The notes beneath the pieces were generated by a model. That model did not search any database. It was not told the DNA's origin and saw nothing but the letters and a program-made list of their open reading frames with translations. A stretch of DNA of 12,135 bases, taken from NCBI GenBank assembly GCA_947311815.1, contig CAMZMA010000087.1, positions 1-12,135 on the forward strand, written 5' to 3'. The position numbers and the translations under genes were made by a program. The stretch comes from an uncultured Flavobacteriaceae bacterium (GTDB lineage: Bacteria; Bacteroidota; Bacteroidia; Flavobacteriales; Flavobacteriaceae). Shown here piece by piece: positions 6,202 to 12,135 of the stretch (position 1 is its first letter; the number at the start of each line of letters is the position of its first letter).

Positions 6202-6624
6202 TTATTCATTATAAAATAATTGAAATGTTTTTAAAAACCCATCAGCAGCAAGATTATCATCTAATCTTAATTTTTTATTTACAATGGTAACTTTTCCTTG
6301 TTTTATATCGTTTATATATAACACTTTTTCGTTGTTTATATGCTTCAACTCATAAGAATAAGTGCCTGTTGCAAAACCAACATACGTATTAAATTGAGAA
6401 TTTATTGCTGTGTGATTTTCAATTTTCACTGTATTATTGTTGTAAAACGTAAAATTTACCTCTTTTCCTGAATAATCTAAATCTAACCCTTGTAAACCTC
6501 CTATTACTTTTTCTAAAACCCATGTATTTTGAATGTCGTTTTTAGAAAAACTTGTCGTGTCTGTACAATTCGATAATAAAAACCCGATAAATAACAGTAC
6601 TAATGTGTTTTTTGTTGTAATCAT
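6202..6624 (-). CDS. Lipocalin-like small lipoprotein, first in the sigma-factor cluster
   Basis: 140 residues. The signal peptide MITTKNTLVLLFIGFLLSNC has lipobox LSNC and Cys20. The mature protein has the layout of flavobacterial lipocalin-like lipoproteins. These open with an N-terminal 'W' strand (NDIQNTWVLEKVIGG), continue through strands VNFTFYNNNTVKIENH and ATGTYSYELKHINNEKVLYIN, and end in a C-terminal hydrophobic strand (FLKTFQLFYNE). These read as an up-and-down beta-barrel. The ligand is unknown. It is the first gene of the leftward cluster, with the divergent acyltransferase gene starting 75 bases away. Only a poor -7 candidate (TATCTTG-like, near 6643-6650 on the minus strand) is visible upstream, so cluster expression may depend on the encoded sigma factor recognising another promoter. 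That last point is inference. Confidence 0.78.
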   Translation of the reverse strand: MITTKNTLVLLFIGFLLSNCTDTTSFSKNDIQNTWVLEKVIGGLQGLDLDYSGKEVNFTFYNNNTVKIENHTAINSQFNTYVGFATGTYSYELKHINNEKVLYINDIKQGKVTIVNKKLRLDDNLAADGFLKTFQLFYNE

Positions 6625-6682
6625 AATAAAGTTCTTTTCTTACAAGATACAAAAAACCGAAAAGGTTGCGTCTAATAATGTT

Positions 6683-6690
6683 ATTTTTGC
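6683..6690 (+). promoter_or_regulatory. Bacteroidetes -7 element directly before the LuxE-family gene
   Basis: TATTTTTG fits TAnnTTTG exactly and ends 9 bases before the ATG at 6700. With the usual distance to the transcription start, the leader would be only a few bases long, so the mRNA may be leaderless. The upstream TTG at 6667-6669 is too close for a normal -33. The element overlaps the 10-bp palindrome TTTTGCAAAA (6686-6695), which may be chance in AT-rich DNA. Confidence 0.5.
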
Positions 6691-6699
6691 AAAAGAAAA

Positions 6700-7674
6700 A
6701 TGAAAGACACTATTTTTAACATACAAAATCAGCAACAATTTACCGAGGTTGCGTTACAGGTTTTTACCCATCAGTTTACCAACAATAAAGTATATCGTTC
6801 TTTTTGCGATTTACTATATGTGCATCCAAGCGATGTTCATAGTATCGAAGAAATTCCCTTTTTACCCATTCAGTTTTTTAAAAGTAAAAAAGTACTTTCT
6901 TCTTCGGATGTTGTGCAAGAAGTTTTTACAAGCTCGGGTACTACAGGAAGCGTAACTAGCAAGCATTTTGTGACAGATTTAACTTTTTATAAACAAAGTT
7001 ATTTGAACGGATTCCGTCATTTTTACGGAAATATTGAAAACTACGTTGTATTGGCTTTACTGCCCAATTATTTAGAACGAAAAGGGTCTTCATTAGTTTT
7101 TATGGTAGATGATTTGATTACAAAATCGAAACACCCAGAAAGCGGATTTTACCTCAATAATGTAGATGAATTAGCTCAAAAACTCATCAAATTAGACCAA
7201 AAAGGACAAAAAACACTCTTAATTGGCGTTTCTTTTGCTTTGTTAGACTTGATTGAAAAACACCAGTTTCAGTTAAAAAACACCATTATTATGGAAACGG
7301 GTGGCATGAAAGGAAGACGAAAAGAACTTATCAGAAGCGAATTACATCAGCAATTAAAAAACGGATTTGGCGTTACAGAGATTCATTCAGAATACGGAAT
7401 GACAGAACTCTTAAGTCAAGCCTACTCAAAAGGAAAAGGTGTTTTTAAAACCCCACATTGGATGCGGGTTTTAACACGCGATACCGAAGACGCACTTACT
7501 ATTTTATCTGACGGAAAAACAGGAGGCATCAATGTAATTGATTTAGCAAATTACAATTCTTGCTCGTTTATTGCCACTCAAGATTTAGGAAAAACGTTTG
7601 CCGATAACAGCTTTGAAATTTTAGGACGTTTTGATCATTCTGATATTAGAGGCTGTAATTTAATGGTGTTTTAG
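6700..7674 (+). CDS. LuxE-family acyl-protein synthetase / acyltransferase
   Basis: 324 residues, soluble. Belongs to the LuxE branch of adenylate-forming enzymes. Visible: the nucleotide-binding loop SSGTTGSVTSKHF (78-90), METGGMKGRR (199-207), the A5-like YGMTE (232-236), the A7-like IATQDLGK with Asp295, and the A8-like GRFDHSDIRGC (309-319). LuxE activates fatty acids as acyl-AMP and transfers them to its own cysteine close to the C-terminus; Cys319, six residues from the end, is placed similarly. No luxA/B/C/D gene is near, so bioluminescence is not implied. Bacteroidetes often carry such stand-alone LuxE-like genes, and the acyl substrate is unknown. It appears to be transcribed alone. 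The ATG at 6700 is favoured by the -7 element and the conserved N-terminal start pattern. Confidence 0.85.
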   Translation: MKDTIFNIQNQQQFTEVALQVFTHQFTNNKVYRSFCDLLYVHPSDVHSIEEIPFLPIQFFKSKKVLSSSDVVQEVFTSSGTTGSVTSKHFVTDLTFYKQSYLNGFRHFYGNIENYVVLALLPNYLERKGSSLVFMVDDLITKSKHPESGFYLNNVDELAQKLIKLDQKGQKTLLIGVSFALLDLIEKHQFQLKNTIIMETGGMKGRRKELIRSELHQQLKNGFGVTEIHSEYGMTELLSQAYSKGKGVFKTPHWMRVLTRDTEDALTILSDGKTGGINVIDLANYNSCSFIATQDLGKTFADNSFEILGRFDHSDIRGCNLMVF

Positions 7675-7700
7675 TACTCTTAACACTTATTTAACTTCCT

Positions 7701-7715
7701 AAAAACCAAGTTTTT
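7701..7715 (+). terminator. Weak terminator-like hairpin after the LuxE-family gene
   Basis: AAAAAC, a CAA loop and GTTTTT form a 6-bp stem 26 bases after the stop, ending in a T run. The stem is nearly all A-T, so it would be weak. I list it because no better terminator is seen before the next promoter. Confidence 0.25.
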
Positions 7716-7725
7716 TACAAATTAC

Positions 7726-7756
7726 TTGCACAGAATAAAAAATCGTTGTTATTTTG
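7726..7756 (+). promoter_or_regulatory. Promoter of the efflux operon
   Basis: The -33 box TTG (7726-7728) is separated by 20 bases from TTATTTTG (7749-7756), one mismatch from TAnnTTTG. This is the standard Bacteroidetes sigma-A spacing. It predicts a transcription start around 7760-7765, inside the palindrome at 7760-7773, and a leader of about 33 bases before the ATG at 7796. Confidence 0.6.
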
Positions 7757-7759
7757 CAG

Positions 7760-7773
7760 AGTGAATACTCACT
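7760..7773. promoter_or_regulatory. Operator-like palindrome, probable TetR binding site
   Basis: AGTGAATACTCACT is a perfect inverted repeat: AGTGA, a 4-base centre, TCACT. TetR/AcrR regulators typically bind palindromes with TGA...TCA half sites of this kind. It overlaps the predicted transcription start of the operon that encodes a TetR protein, so repression by blocking RNA polymerase and autoregulation are inferred. I saw no second copy in the window. Confidence 0.6.
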
Positions 7774-7795
7774 TACTTAATTTAAAAACAAAATA

Positions 7796-8206
7796 ATGAA
7801 AGGTAAAAACAATATTGCAATCGGGTTTTTAATAATGGGGCTATTTATGGTATATGGTTTTTTTTTAATTTATTTGAGAGATTTTGCCCCTGGTAAAGAA
7901 GACTGGATAGCTAACTACTCTCAAGGAAAACATTTTGAAACAAGATTAGCCCATGTTCATGGTAATTTGTTTGCCTTTTTAAATATATTAATAGGGTATT
8001 TACTAATACGTTTTAACAATCAACTTAAAAACACCACTGCTATTTCTTGGCTAGCATTAACGGGGTTGTTGATGCCTATAGGGATACTTGCAGAAGTGTA
8101 TTTTGGTGCTCCGCCTTTTCTTGTGTTAATCGGTGCAATTGCAATGACAGCAGCTGTTTTATGGCTAGGAGTATCCTTTTTTCAAATAAAAAAAATTAAT
8201 GCTTAA
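7796..8206 (+). CDS. Four-helix inner-membrane protein, possibly styrene-oxide-isomerase-like (haem-binding?)
   Basis: 136 residues with predicted membrane helices at about 7-27, 55-72, 82-102 and 106-129. Between helices 1 and 2 is a loop with DWIANYSQGKHFETR, leading into LAHVHGNLFAFLNILIGYLL with His53 and His55 at the membrane edge. Helix 3 carries LTGLLMPIGILAE. Size, helix number, and the 'AHxxGN' histidine plus 'TG..MP.G' layout recall small haem-b membrane proteins of the styrene oxide isomerase type. That resemblance is from memory and weak, so I do not assign a function. It is the first gene of the efflux operon, directly behind the promoter and operator, and 6 bases before tetR. 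Any link to detoxifying the compound exported by the pump is speculation. A T9 tract (7858-7866) lies in frame in helix 1. Confidence 0.75.
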   Translation: MKGKNNIAIGFLIMGLFMVYGFFLIYLRDFAPGKEDWIANYSQGKHFETRLAHVHGNLFAFLNILIGYLLIRFNNQLKNTTAISWLALTGLLMPIGILAEVYFGAPPFLVLIGAIAMTAAVLWLGVSFFQIKKINA

Positions 8207-8212
8207 AAAAAG

Positions 8213-8803
8213 ATGATAGCTGAAATAACAACAAGGCAATTAGAAATTATAAAAGCTGCTGGTAAAATTTTATCAGAAGCAGGTGTAACAGGCTTGACTA
8301 TTAAAAATCTAGCAAAAGAAATGAAATTTTCTGAAAGTGCTATTTATAGACATTTTAAAAGTAAAGAAGATATTATTGTTGCTATGTTGTCTTATTTGGC
8401 AGAAGACATGGACAAACGATATACAAATGCATTGTCAGAAGCATTAACTACAGAAGAGAAGTTTGTAAAATTATTTACATCGCAATTTACTTTTTTTAGT
8501 AAAAACACCCATTTTGTTGCTGCTGTTTTTTCTGATGGATTAATGGAGCAAAGTCAACGAATTAATGAAACCATCACTAAATTGATGGCTGTAAAAATGA
8601 AGCATTTAATGCCAATTATTATGGAAGGGCAACAAAAAGAAATTTTTACAAACGCCATTGCAACAGAAGAAATTATTCATATTATTATGGGTACTTTTAG
8701 ATTGCAAATGTACAAATGGCGTACCGCTCACTTTCAATTTGACATTAATAGAAGTGGCGAAAACATGATTTTTACATTATTAACTTTATTAAAAACAAAA
8801 TGA
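8213..8803 (+). CDS. TetR/AcrR-family transcriptional regulator
   Basis: 196 residues. The N-terminal DNA-binding domain is classical: RQLEIIKAAGKILSEAGVTGLTIKNLAKEMKFSESAIYRHFKSKEDII, helix-turn-helix at about 28-47 with recognition helix SESAIYRHF. The C-terminal ligand-binding/dimerisation part (about 60-196) is all-helical and poorly conserved, as usual, so the inducer cannot be read. It probably represses its own operon, whose promoter carries a TetR-like palindrome at 7760-7773. It is unusual in being the second gene, behind a membrane protein, rather than the first. Its TGA overlaps the ATG of the next gene by 4 bases (ATGA), indicating translational coupling. Start: the ATG at 8213 lies 6 bases after the preceding stop, and the frame begins with the domain's normal helix 1. 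Confidence 0.93.
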   Translation: MIAEITTRQLEIIKAAGKILSEAGVTGLTIKNLAKEMKFSESAIYRHFKSKEDIIVAMLSYLAEDMDKRYTNALSEALTTEEKFVKLFTSQFTFFSKNTHFVAAVFSDGLMEQSQRINETITKLMAVKMKHLMPIIMEGQQKEIFTNAIATEEIIHIIMGTFRLQMYKWRTAHFQFDINRSGENMIFTLLTLLKTK

Positions 8804-9198
8804 AAAAATATATAAAATACATCGCAGCTCTTGTTATAGGAGCATTTGGATTTTTAACCTTATACTTAAGTACTTCTATTATTTTTGATCTAGGAAACAT
8901 GAGAGAACAACAAGGTAATTACGTACCTTTTGTAATTTGGGTAAACTTTATATGTAGCTTCATTTACATTGCTACAGCGTATGGTTTTTTAAAAAGCAAG
9001 ACGTGGGTAACTAAAATAATGGCAACCTCTGTGGTTCTTTTAATCTTTACATTTATTGCATTTCAAATTCACGTTCAATCTGGTGGAATTTACAAATCAG
9101 ACACCAACGGAGCATTAATTTTCAGAACAAGTATTTCGGCAATAATTACACTCATTGCTTACTATACAATTACAAAAAAAGAAAATACACATGCATAA
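8800..9198 (+). CDS. Four-helix inner-membrane protein of unknown function
   Basis: 132 residues with hydrophobic helices at about 7-27, 43-63, 71-91 and 106-125. Between helices 1 and 2 is an extracytoplasmic or cytoplasmic loop, FDLGNMREQQGNYVPF. After helix 3 comes FQIHVQSGGIYKSDTNGA, with one His. I do not recognise the family; comparable small membrane proteins occur in Bacteroidetes efflux and stress operons. It starts on the ATGA that ends tetR and overlaps the next gene by 8 bases, so it is tightly coupled on both sides. A role as an accessory to the efflux system is inferred from position only. Confidence 0.7.
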   Translation: MKKYIKYIAALVIGAFGFLTLYLSTSIIFDLGNMREQQGNYVPFVIWVNFICSFIYIATAYGFLKSKTWVTKIMATSVVLLIFTFIAFQIHVQSGGIYKSDTNGALIFRTSISAIITLIAYYTITKKENTHA

Positions 9199-9616
9199 GA
9201 TTTTAAAAATAACGCTATTATTTTTTGCGATAACTTTTACCTCTTTTGCACAAGAAGAAGATGCAATTATAGGAAGATACTTGTTGCCAAATCAAATAGA
9301 AATTGAGGTATTTAAAGAAAATAACCTTTTTTCTGCCAAAATAGTAGCATTAAATAATTATAAAAACGGACAAACAAAAGATGTAAAAAACGCTACAAAA
9401 TCTAAAAGAAAAGATTTATTACTAGGTAAAGTAGTGCTTACAAACCTTGTCTTTGATTCAACTAGTAAACAATGGAAAAACGGAAAAATGTATACTCCTG
9501 ATAAAGGAATAACAGTAAACTTAAAAGTAACTAAAATTAATAAAAAAGAAGTAACCGTAGTAGGCTCTAAATATTTTTTTTGGAGAACTATTACTTGGAA
9601 AAAAATAGAAAATTAA
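9191..9616 (+). CDS. DUF2147-family periplasmic protein
   Basis: 141 residues from the ATG at 9191. The signal peptide MHKILKITLLFFAITFTSFA is probably cut before QEED. The remainder has the DUF2147 plan: a GRY opening strand, IEIEVFKENNLFSAKIVAL, then KRKDLLLGKVVLTNLVFDS, the signature W-x-NGKMYTPDKG block, and a closing GSKYFFWRTITWKKI strand. DUF2147 proteins are small secreted beta-barrel proteins of unknown biochemical role. The frame is open 12 codons further upstream (ATG at 9155), but that start would put charged residues before the signal peptide and overlap the previous gene by 44 bases. The 9191 start, with an 8-base overlap, is preferred. Located between the membrane protein and tolC in the efflux operon. 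Confidence 0.8.
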   Translation: MHKILKITLLFFAITFTSFAQEEDAIIGRYLLPNQIEIEVFKENNLFSAKIVALNNYKNGQTKDVKNATKSKRKDLLLGKVVLTNLVFDSTSKQWKNGKMYTPDKGITVNLKVTKINKKEVTVVGSKYFFWRTITWKKIEN

Positions 9617-9634
9617 ATTAAAAAAATTTAAACA

Positions 9635-10954
9635 ATGAAGTTAGTAAACATTCACAAACGATACGTATTTTTATTCCTTTTAGGGGTCGGAATACAACAG
9701 TTACAAGCTCAAGAATGGACATTAAATCAATGTATTGATTCGGCTTTAGTGCATAATAAAAAATTAAAAATAGATGCCAATAATATCTTACTTGCCAAAG
9801 AAAAACAAAAAGAAATAAGCTCTAATTTACTACCAAAGGTAAGTGCCACTTTTGACTATAAGTATTATTTTGATTTGCCTACGCAATTAATGCCTGCAAA
9901 GGCTTTTAATCCTGCGGCTCCAGATTGGCAGTTTAATGCAGCTCAATTTGGTGTTCCACACAACATCAATACTAATATTCAGTTTGGTGTTCCTTTATAC
10001 AATGCACAAGTTTACGGAGGTATAAAAACCACCAAAATAGCCTCTAAATTAAGAGAAGTTCAATATCAAAAGAGCAAAGAAGAAATTTATGTTACCATTT
10101 CTAATATGTATTACAATGCACAAATCATAAAAAACCAATTACAATTTGTAGAGAGTAATATTAAAAACGCTAGTAAATTATTAGACAATTTAACGTTGCT
10201 AAAAGAACAAAAATTAGTAACAGGTACAGATGTTAAAAAAATAGACTTACAGGTAAAACAGCTTCAAACTCAAAAACAATTATTACTAAGTAAATACAGT
10301 CAAGTTATAAATGGTTTACAAATTAGCATGGGTGTTTCTAAAAAAAACATAACCGTTTCATCTACTATAAATTATAAGGAATTAGCGCAATACACAAAAA
10401 ATAAAATCACAGATATTGAGTTGGTTGAAACAAAATCTGCATTAAACGACAGTGAAATTAAAACCCTAAAAAAAGGAAAACTTCCAACCATATCTTTATA
10501 TGGTTCTTACGGGAAAATAGGCTACGGATATGACGTAAAACCAAATGATTTTTTAGATTTTTACGATGTTTCTTTTGTAGGATTAAAAATAAATATCCCT
10601 GTGTTTGATTTGTCTAGAAAACATAAAATCAAACAAAAAAAGATAGAAAAAGAAAATACAGAACTACAATTAAGTTTATTAAAAGAGCAAAACAATATAG
10701 AAATTGAAACCGCTCAAAAACAAGTAGCTGTCACTAAAAACACGATAGATAATACGATTGAGCAAATAAACATCGCGCAATCAATTTATAACAATACACT
10801 ATTGCAACACAAAGAAGATACTGCCTCTTTAACAGAAGTTTTGTTAGCAGATAACAATCTTAAAATGGCACAACAAAATTATTTGCAAGCAATAGTAGAT
10901 TATTTAAAAGCAGATTTAGAACTTAAAAAAGTAACAGGAAATATTTTAAACTAA
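9635..10954 (+). CDS. tolC: TolC-family outer-membrane efflux protein
   Basis: 439 residues. The signal peptide runs to about residue 25 (IQQLQA, cut before QEW). The mature protein opens WTLNQCIDSALVHNKKLKIDANN, the typical OEP-domain start. It carries two repeats of helical-hairpin plus barrel-strand structure: about 27-230, and 250-435 with ALNDSEIKTLKKGKLPTISLYGSYGKIGYG. Long coiled-coil helices run from NMYYNAQIIKNQLQFVESNIKN and from KQKKIEKENTELQLSLLKEQ. It forms a trimeric outer-membrane channel and periplasmic tunnel that receives substrate from the pump and adaptor. Length and domain order are normal. It begins 18 bases after the DUF2147 gene; the adaptor gene follows after 67 bases. 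The symbol is generic for the family. Confidence 0.93.
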   Translation: MKLVNIHKRYVFLFLLGVGIQQLQAQEWTLNQCIDSALVHNKKLKIDANNILLAKEKQKEISSNLLPKVSATFDYKYYFDLPTQLMPAKAFNPAAPDWQFNAAQFGVPHNINTNIQFGVPLYNAQVYGGIKTTKIASKLREVQYQKSKEEIYVTISNMYYNAQIIKNQLQFVESNIKNASKLLDNLTLLKEQKLVTGTDVKKIDLQVKQLQTQKQLLLSKYSQVINGLQISMGVSKKNITVSSTINYKELAQYTKNKITDIELVETKSALNDSEIKTLKKGKLPTISLYGSYGKIGYGYDVKPNDFLDFYDVSFVGLKINIPVFDLSRKHKIKQKKIEKENTELQLSLLKEQNNIEIETAQKQVAVTKNTIDNTIEQINIAQSIYNNTLLQHKEDTASLTEVLLADNNLKMAQQNYLQAIVDYLKADLELKKVTGNILN

Positions 10955-10955
10955 C

Positions 10956-11004
10956 ATTATTACAAAAGCGAAAATATTAAAACTTTCAAGCTCTTCGTAA
11001 TAAT
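10956..11004 (+). other. Inverted repeat / possible RNA hairpin between tolC and the adaptor gene
   Basis: ATTATTAC (10956-10963) and GTAATAAT (10997-11004) are perfectly complementary, and inner AGC-GAAA and TTTC-AA-GCT segments extend the pairing with a 2-base bulge. The whole forms an irregular stem just after the tolC stop and 17 bases before the next ATG. No U run follows, so it is not a classical terminator; mRNA processing or stability control is possible. Confidence 0.4.
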
Positions 11005-11021
11005 ATCAAAACCATAATAAC

Positions 11022-12071
11022 ATGAAAAAATACATCAACATTTTAATCTTAGTAGCTATTGTAGTACTTATTGGGGTTAAATTAATGGGAAATAAAAAAA
11101 TCACCGAAAACAGAGTGTATCAATACGATAAAGAAAAAGCCATTAAAGTATTTACGCAAAAAGTAACGGCTAATAATTTAGAGATTCAGCAAAAATTTAC
11201 AGGAACTTTTGAAGCCAATAAAGAAGTACGTGTAAATGCTGATGTACAAGGAAAAATTGTAAAATATTATGTAGAAGCTGGTGCTAAAGTTAAAAAAGGA
11301 CAACCTTTAGTAAAATTAGATGACACCTTACTAAAAATACAATTACAACAAGTAAATGTTCAAATAGAAACCTTACAACAAGATTTAGCACGGTATGAAA
11401 TATTAGCAAAAGCAGATGCAATACCAGGCATTAAATTAGAAAAAGTACAACAAGGTTTAAAAACAGCAAACACACAAAAACAAACCATTCTTACTCAATT
11501 GAGAAAAACAACTATAAAAGCACCTTTTAGCGGTGTAGTTACTATGAAATTTCAAGAAGTTGGCGCTTTTGCTGCACCTGGTGTTCCGTTAGTATTACTA
11601 ACCGATATTGCTGCATTACGATTTACAATAAATGTATCAGAAAAAAATCTAGACCTATTTAAAATAGGCGCTACACAGCAAATTATTGCAGATAAATTAC
11701 CCAACGCTCCTTTTCAAGGAAAAGTAATTAGAGTAGGAAGTAAAGGGAATATGAGTAATAATTTTACCATAGAGATTGCTGTTAAAAATACGGCTGATAA
11801 AAAATTAAAATCAAAAATGTTTGGTAAAGTAACCATTGATGGTAAACCAAACGGAACAAAAGCATTTGTAATACCTGCAAAAGCGATTATTGGAAGCGAA
11901 ATACAACCACAAGTGTATATCGTAAAAAACGGAAAAGCACAACGAACCAATGTATCTGTTGGCAAACGTTTTGATAACAAAGCAATTATTTCTTCCGGAT
12001 TAAATGAAGGAGATGTTGTTGTAATTAGCGGATTTATTAACTTATTTGATGGCGCGAACATCATTGAGTGA
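11022..12071 (+). CDS. RND efflux periplasmic adaptor (membrane-fusion protein, HlyD/AcrA type)
   Basis: 349 residues. The N-terminal membrane helix at about 5-22 has no lipobox, so anchoring is by the helix rather than by lipid. Domain order: barrel-sandwich first half (GKIVKYYVEAGAKVKKGQPLVKLDD, about 78-101), coiled-coil hairpin (about 103-160, IQLQQVNVQIETLQQDLARYEIL), second lipoyl half (TTIKAPFSGVVTMKFQEVGAFAAPGVPLVLLTD, 163-195), beta-barrel domain (about 197-270), and membrane-proximal domain with VIPAKAIIG and GDVVVISGFINLFDGANI. It links an inner-membrane RND pump with TolC. The pump gene is not in the window; the typical order places it immediately downstream of 12071. All domains are present and complete. 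Confidence 0.93.
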   Translation: MKKYINILILVAIVVLIGVKLMGNKKITENRVYQYDKEKAIKVFTQKVTANNLEIQQKFTGTFEANKEVRVNADVQGKIVKYYVEAGAKVKKGQPLVKLDDTLLKIQLQQVNVQIETLQQDLARYEILAKADAIPGIKLEKVQQGLKTANTQKQTILTQLRKTTIKAPFSGVVTMKFQEVGAFAAPGVPLVLLTDIAALRFTINVSEKNLDLFKIGATQQIIADKLPNAPFQGKVIRVGSKGNMSNNFTIEIAVKNTADKKLKSKMFGKVTIDGKPNGTKAFVIPAKAIIGSEIQPQVYIVKNGKAQRTNVSVGKRFDNKAIISSGLNEGDVVVISGFINLFDGANIIE

Positions 12072-12101
12072 TGAATAGAGTGATAAGTAATGAATTATAA
12101 A

Positions 12102-12118
12102 TTATAAGTTACTTATAA
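12102..12118. repeat. Short perfect palindrome in the spacer after the adaptor gene
   Basis: TTATAAGTTACTTATAA: two 8-base arms around one base. It follows a run of degenerate short repeats (TGATGAATAGAGTGATAAG, then TAATGAATTATAAATTATAAG) of the kind commonly found in flavobacterial spacers. A hairpin with a one-base loop would need to open the centre, so it is more likely a duplex palindrome or repeat relic than a terminator. Confidence 0.4.
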
Positions 12119-12135
12119 CTCGAAACATTGTAATA

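Noticed and set aside
7858..7866. T9 tract inside the 136-residue membrane protein as a second phase-variation site
   Set aside because: The reading frame is intact across it. It shows that nine-base homopolymers occur by chance in this AT-rich DNA, and serves as a caution for the A9 finding.
9155..9190. Upstream ATG (9155) for the DUF2147 protein
   Set aside because: Adds a charged 12-residue extension before a clean signal peptide and a longer overlap with the previous gene.
11714..12064. 116-residue open frame antisense to the adaptor gene
   Set aside because: It lies wholly within a well-supported adaptor coding region, has no start context and shows no recognisable domain: a shadow frame.
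1..12135. tRNA, rRNA, CRISPR arrays, transposase genes or riboswitches
   Set aside because: Looked for in all spacers. No cloverleaf-like GC-rich segment, repeat-spacer array, transposase motif or recognisable aptamer was seen.

Overview
The DNA is AT-rich with long A/T homopolymers. Likely promoters have the Bacteroidetes -7 shape TAnnTTTG, Shine-Dalgarno sites are poor, and lipoproteins and outer-membrane beta-barrels are common. Scraps of the 'CGACTGCGCTCGAA' type of dispersed repeat, which I recognise from flavobacterial genomes, lie at the left edge. Together these point to a marine-type Flavobacteriia (Flavobacteriaceae) chromosome. I cannot name the genus.

Layout. (1) 1-279 is intergenic: two repeat fragments, then a terminator serving the leftward gene. 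(2) 280-1833 (-) is an ALDH7/antiquitin-type aldehyde dehydrogenase. It diverges from 1948-2988 (+), a lipid-anchored plant-type asparaginase/isoaspartyl peptidase. (3) 2976-3314 (-) is a small unknown gene whose 3' end overlaps the asparaginase gene tail to tail. (4) 6624 down to 3373 (-) is a compact gene cluster: three small lipoproteins, an ECF sigma factor, and a protein with an N-terminal anti-sigma-like segment, one inner-membrane helix, a lysine-rich periplasmic linker and a C-terminal outer-membrane barrel. (5) 6700-7674 (+) is a LuxE-family acyl-protein synthetase. (6) 7796-12071 (+) is a TetR-controlled tripartite efflux operon: 4-TM protein, TetR, 4-TM protein, DUF2147 protein, TolC and membrane-fusion protein. 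The inner-membrane RND pump is expected just beyond the right edge.

The most interesting region is the sigma/anti-sigma pair. The barrel protein resembles the dual-membrane-spanning anti-sigma factors known in Bacteroides, where one chain bridges both membranes. Here its reading frame is broken at an A9 tract, exactly between the inner-membrane part and the periplasmic/barrel part; one fewer A would give a continuous protein of about 450 residues. The adjoining sigma factor reads cleanly through region 2 but has no ATG, GTG or TTG where its homologues start, only ATA. The module may be phase-variable or slippage-controlled, may be decaying, or may carry sequence errors.

The efflux operon has a well-placed promoter and a perfect 14-bp operator-like palindrome over the predicted transcription start. 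This suggests control by the encoded TetR. Its first gene encodes a histidine-containing 4-TM protein that may resemble styrene-oxide-isomerase-type haem membrane proteins; this is a weak inference.
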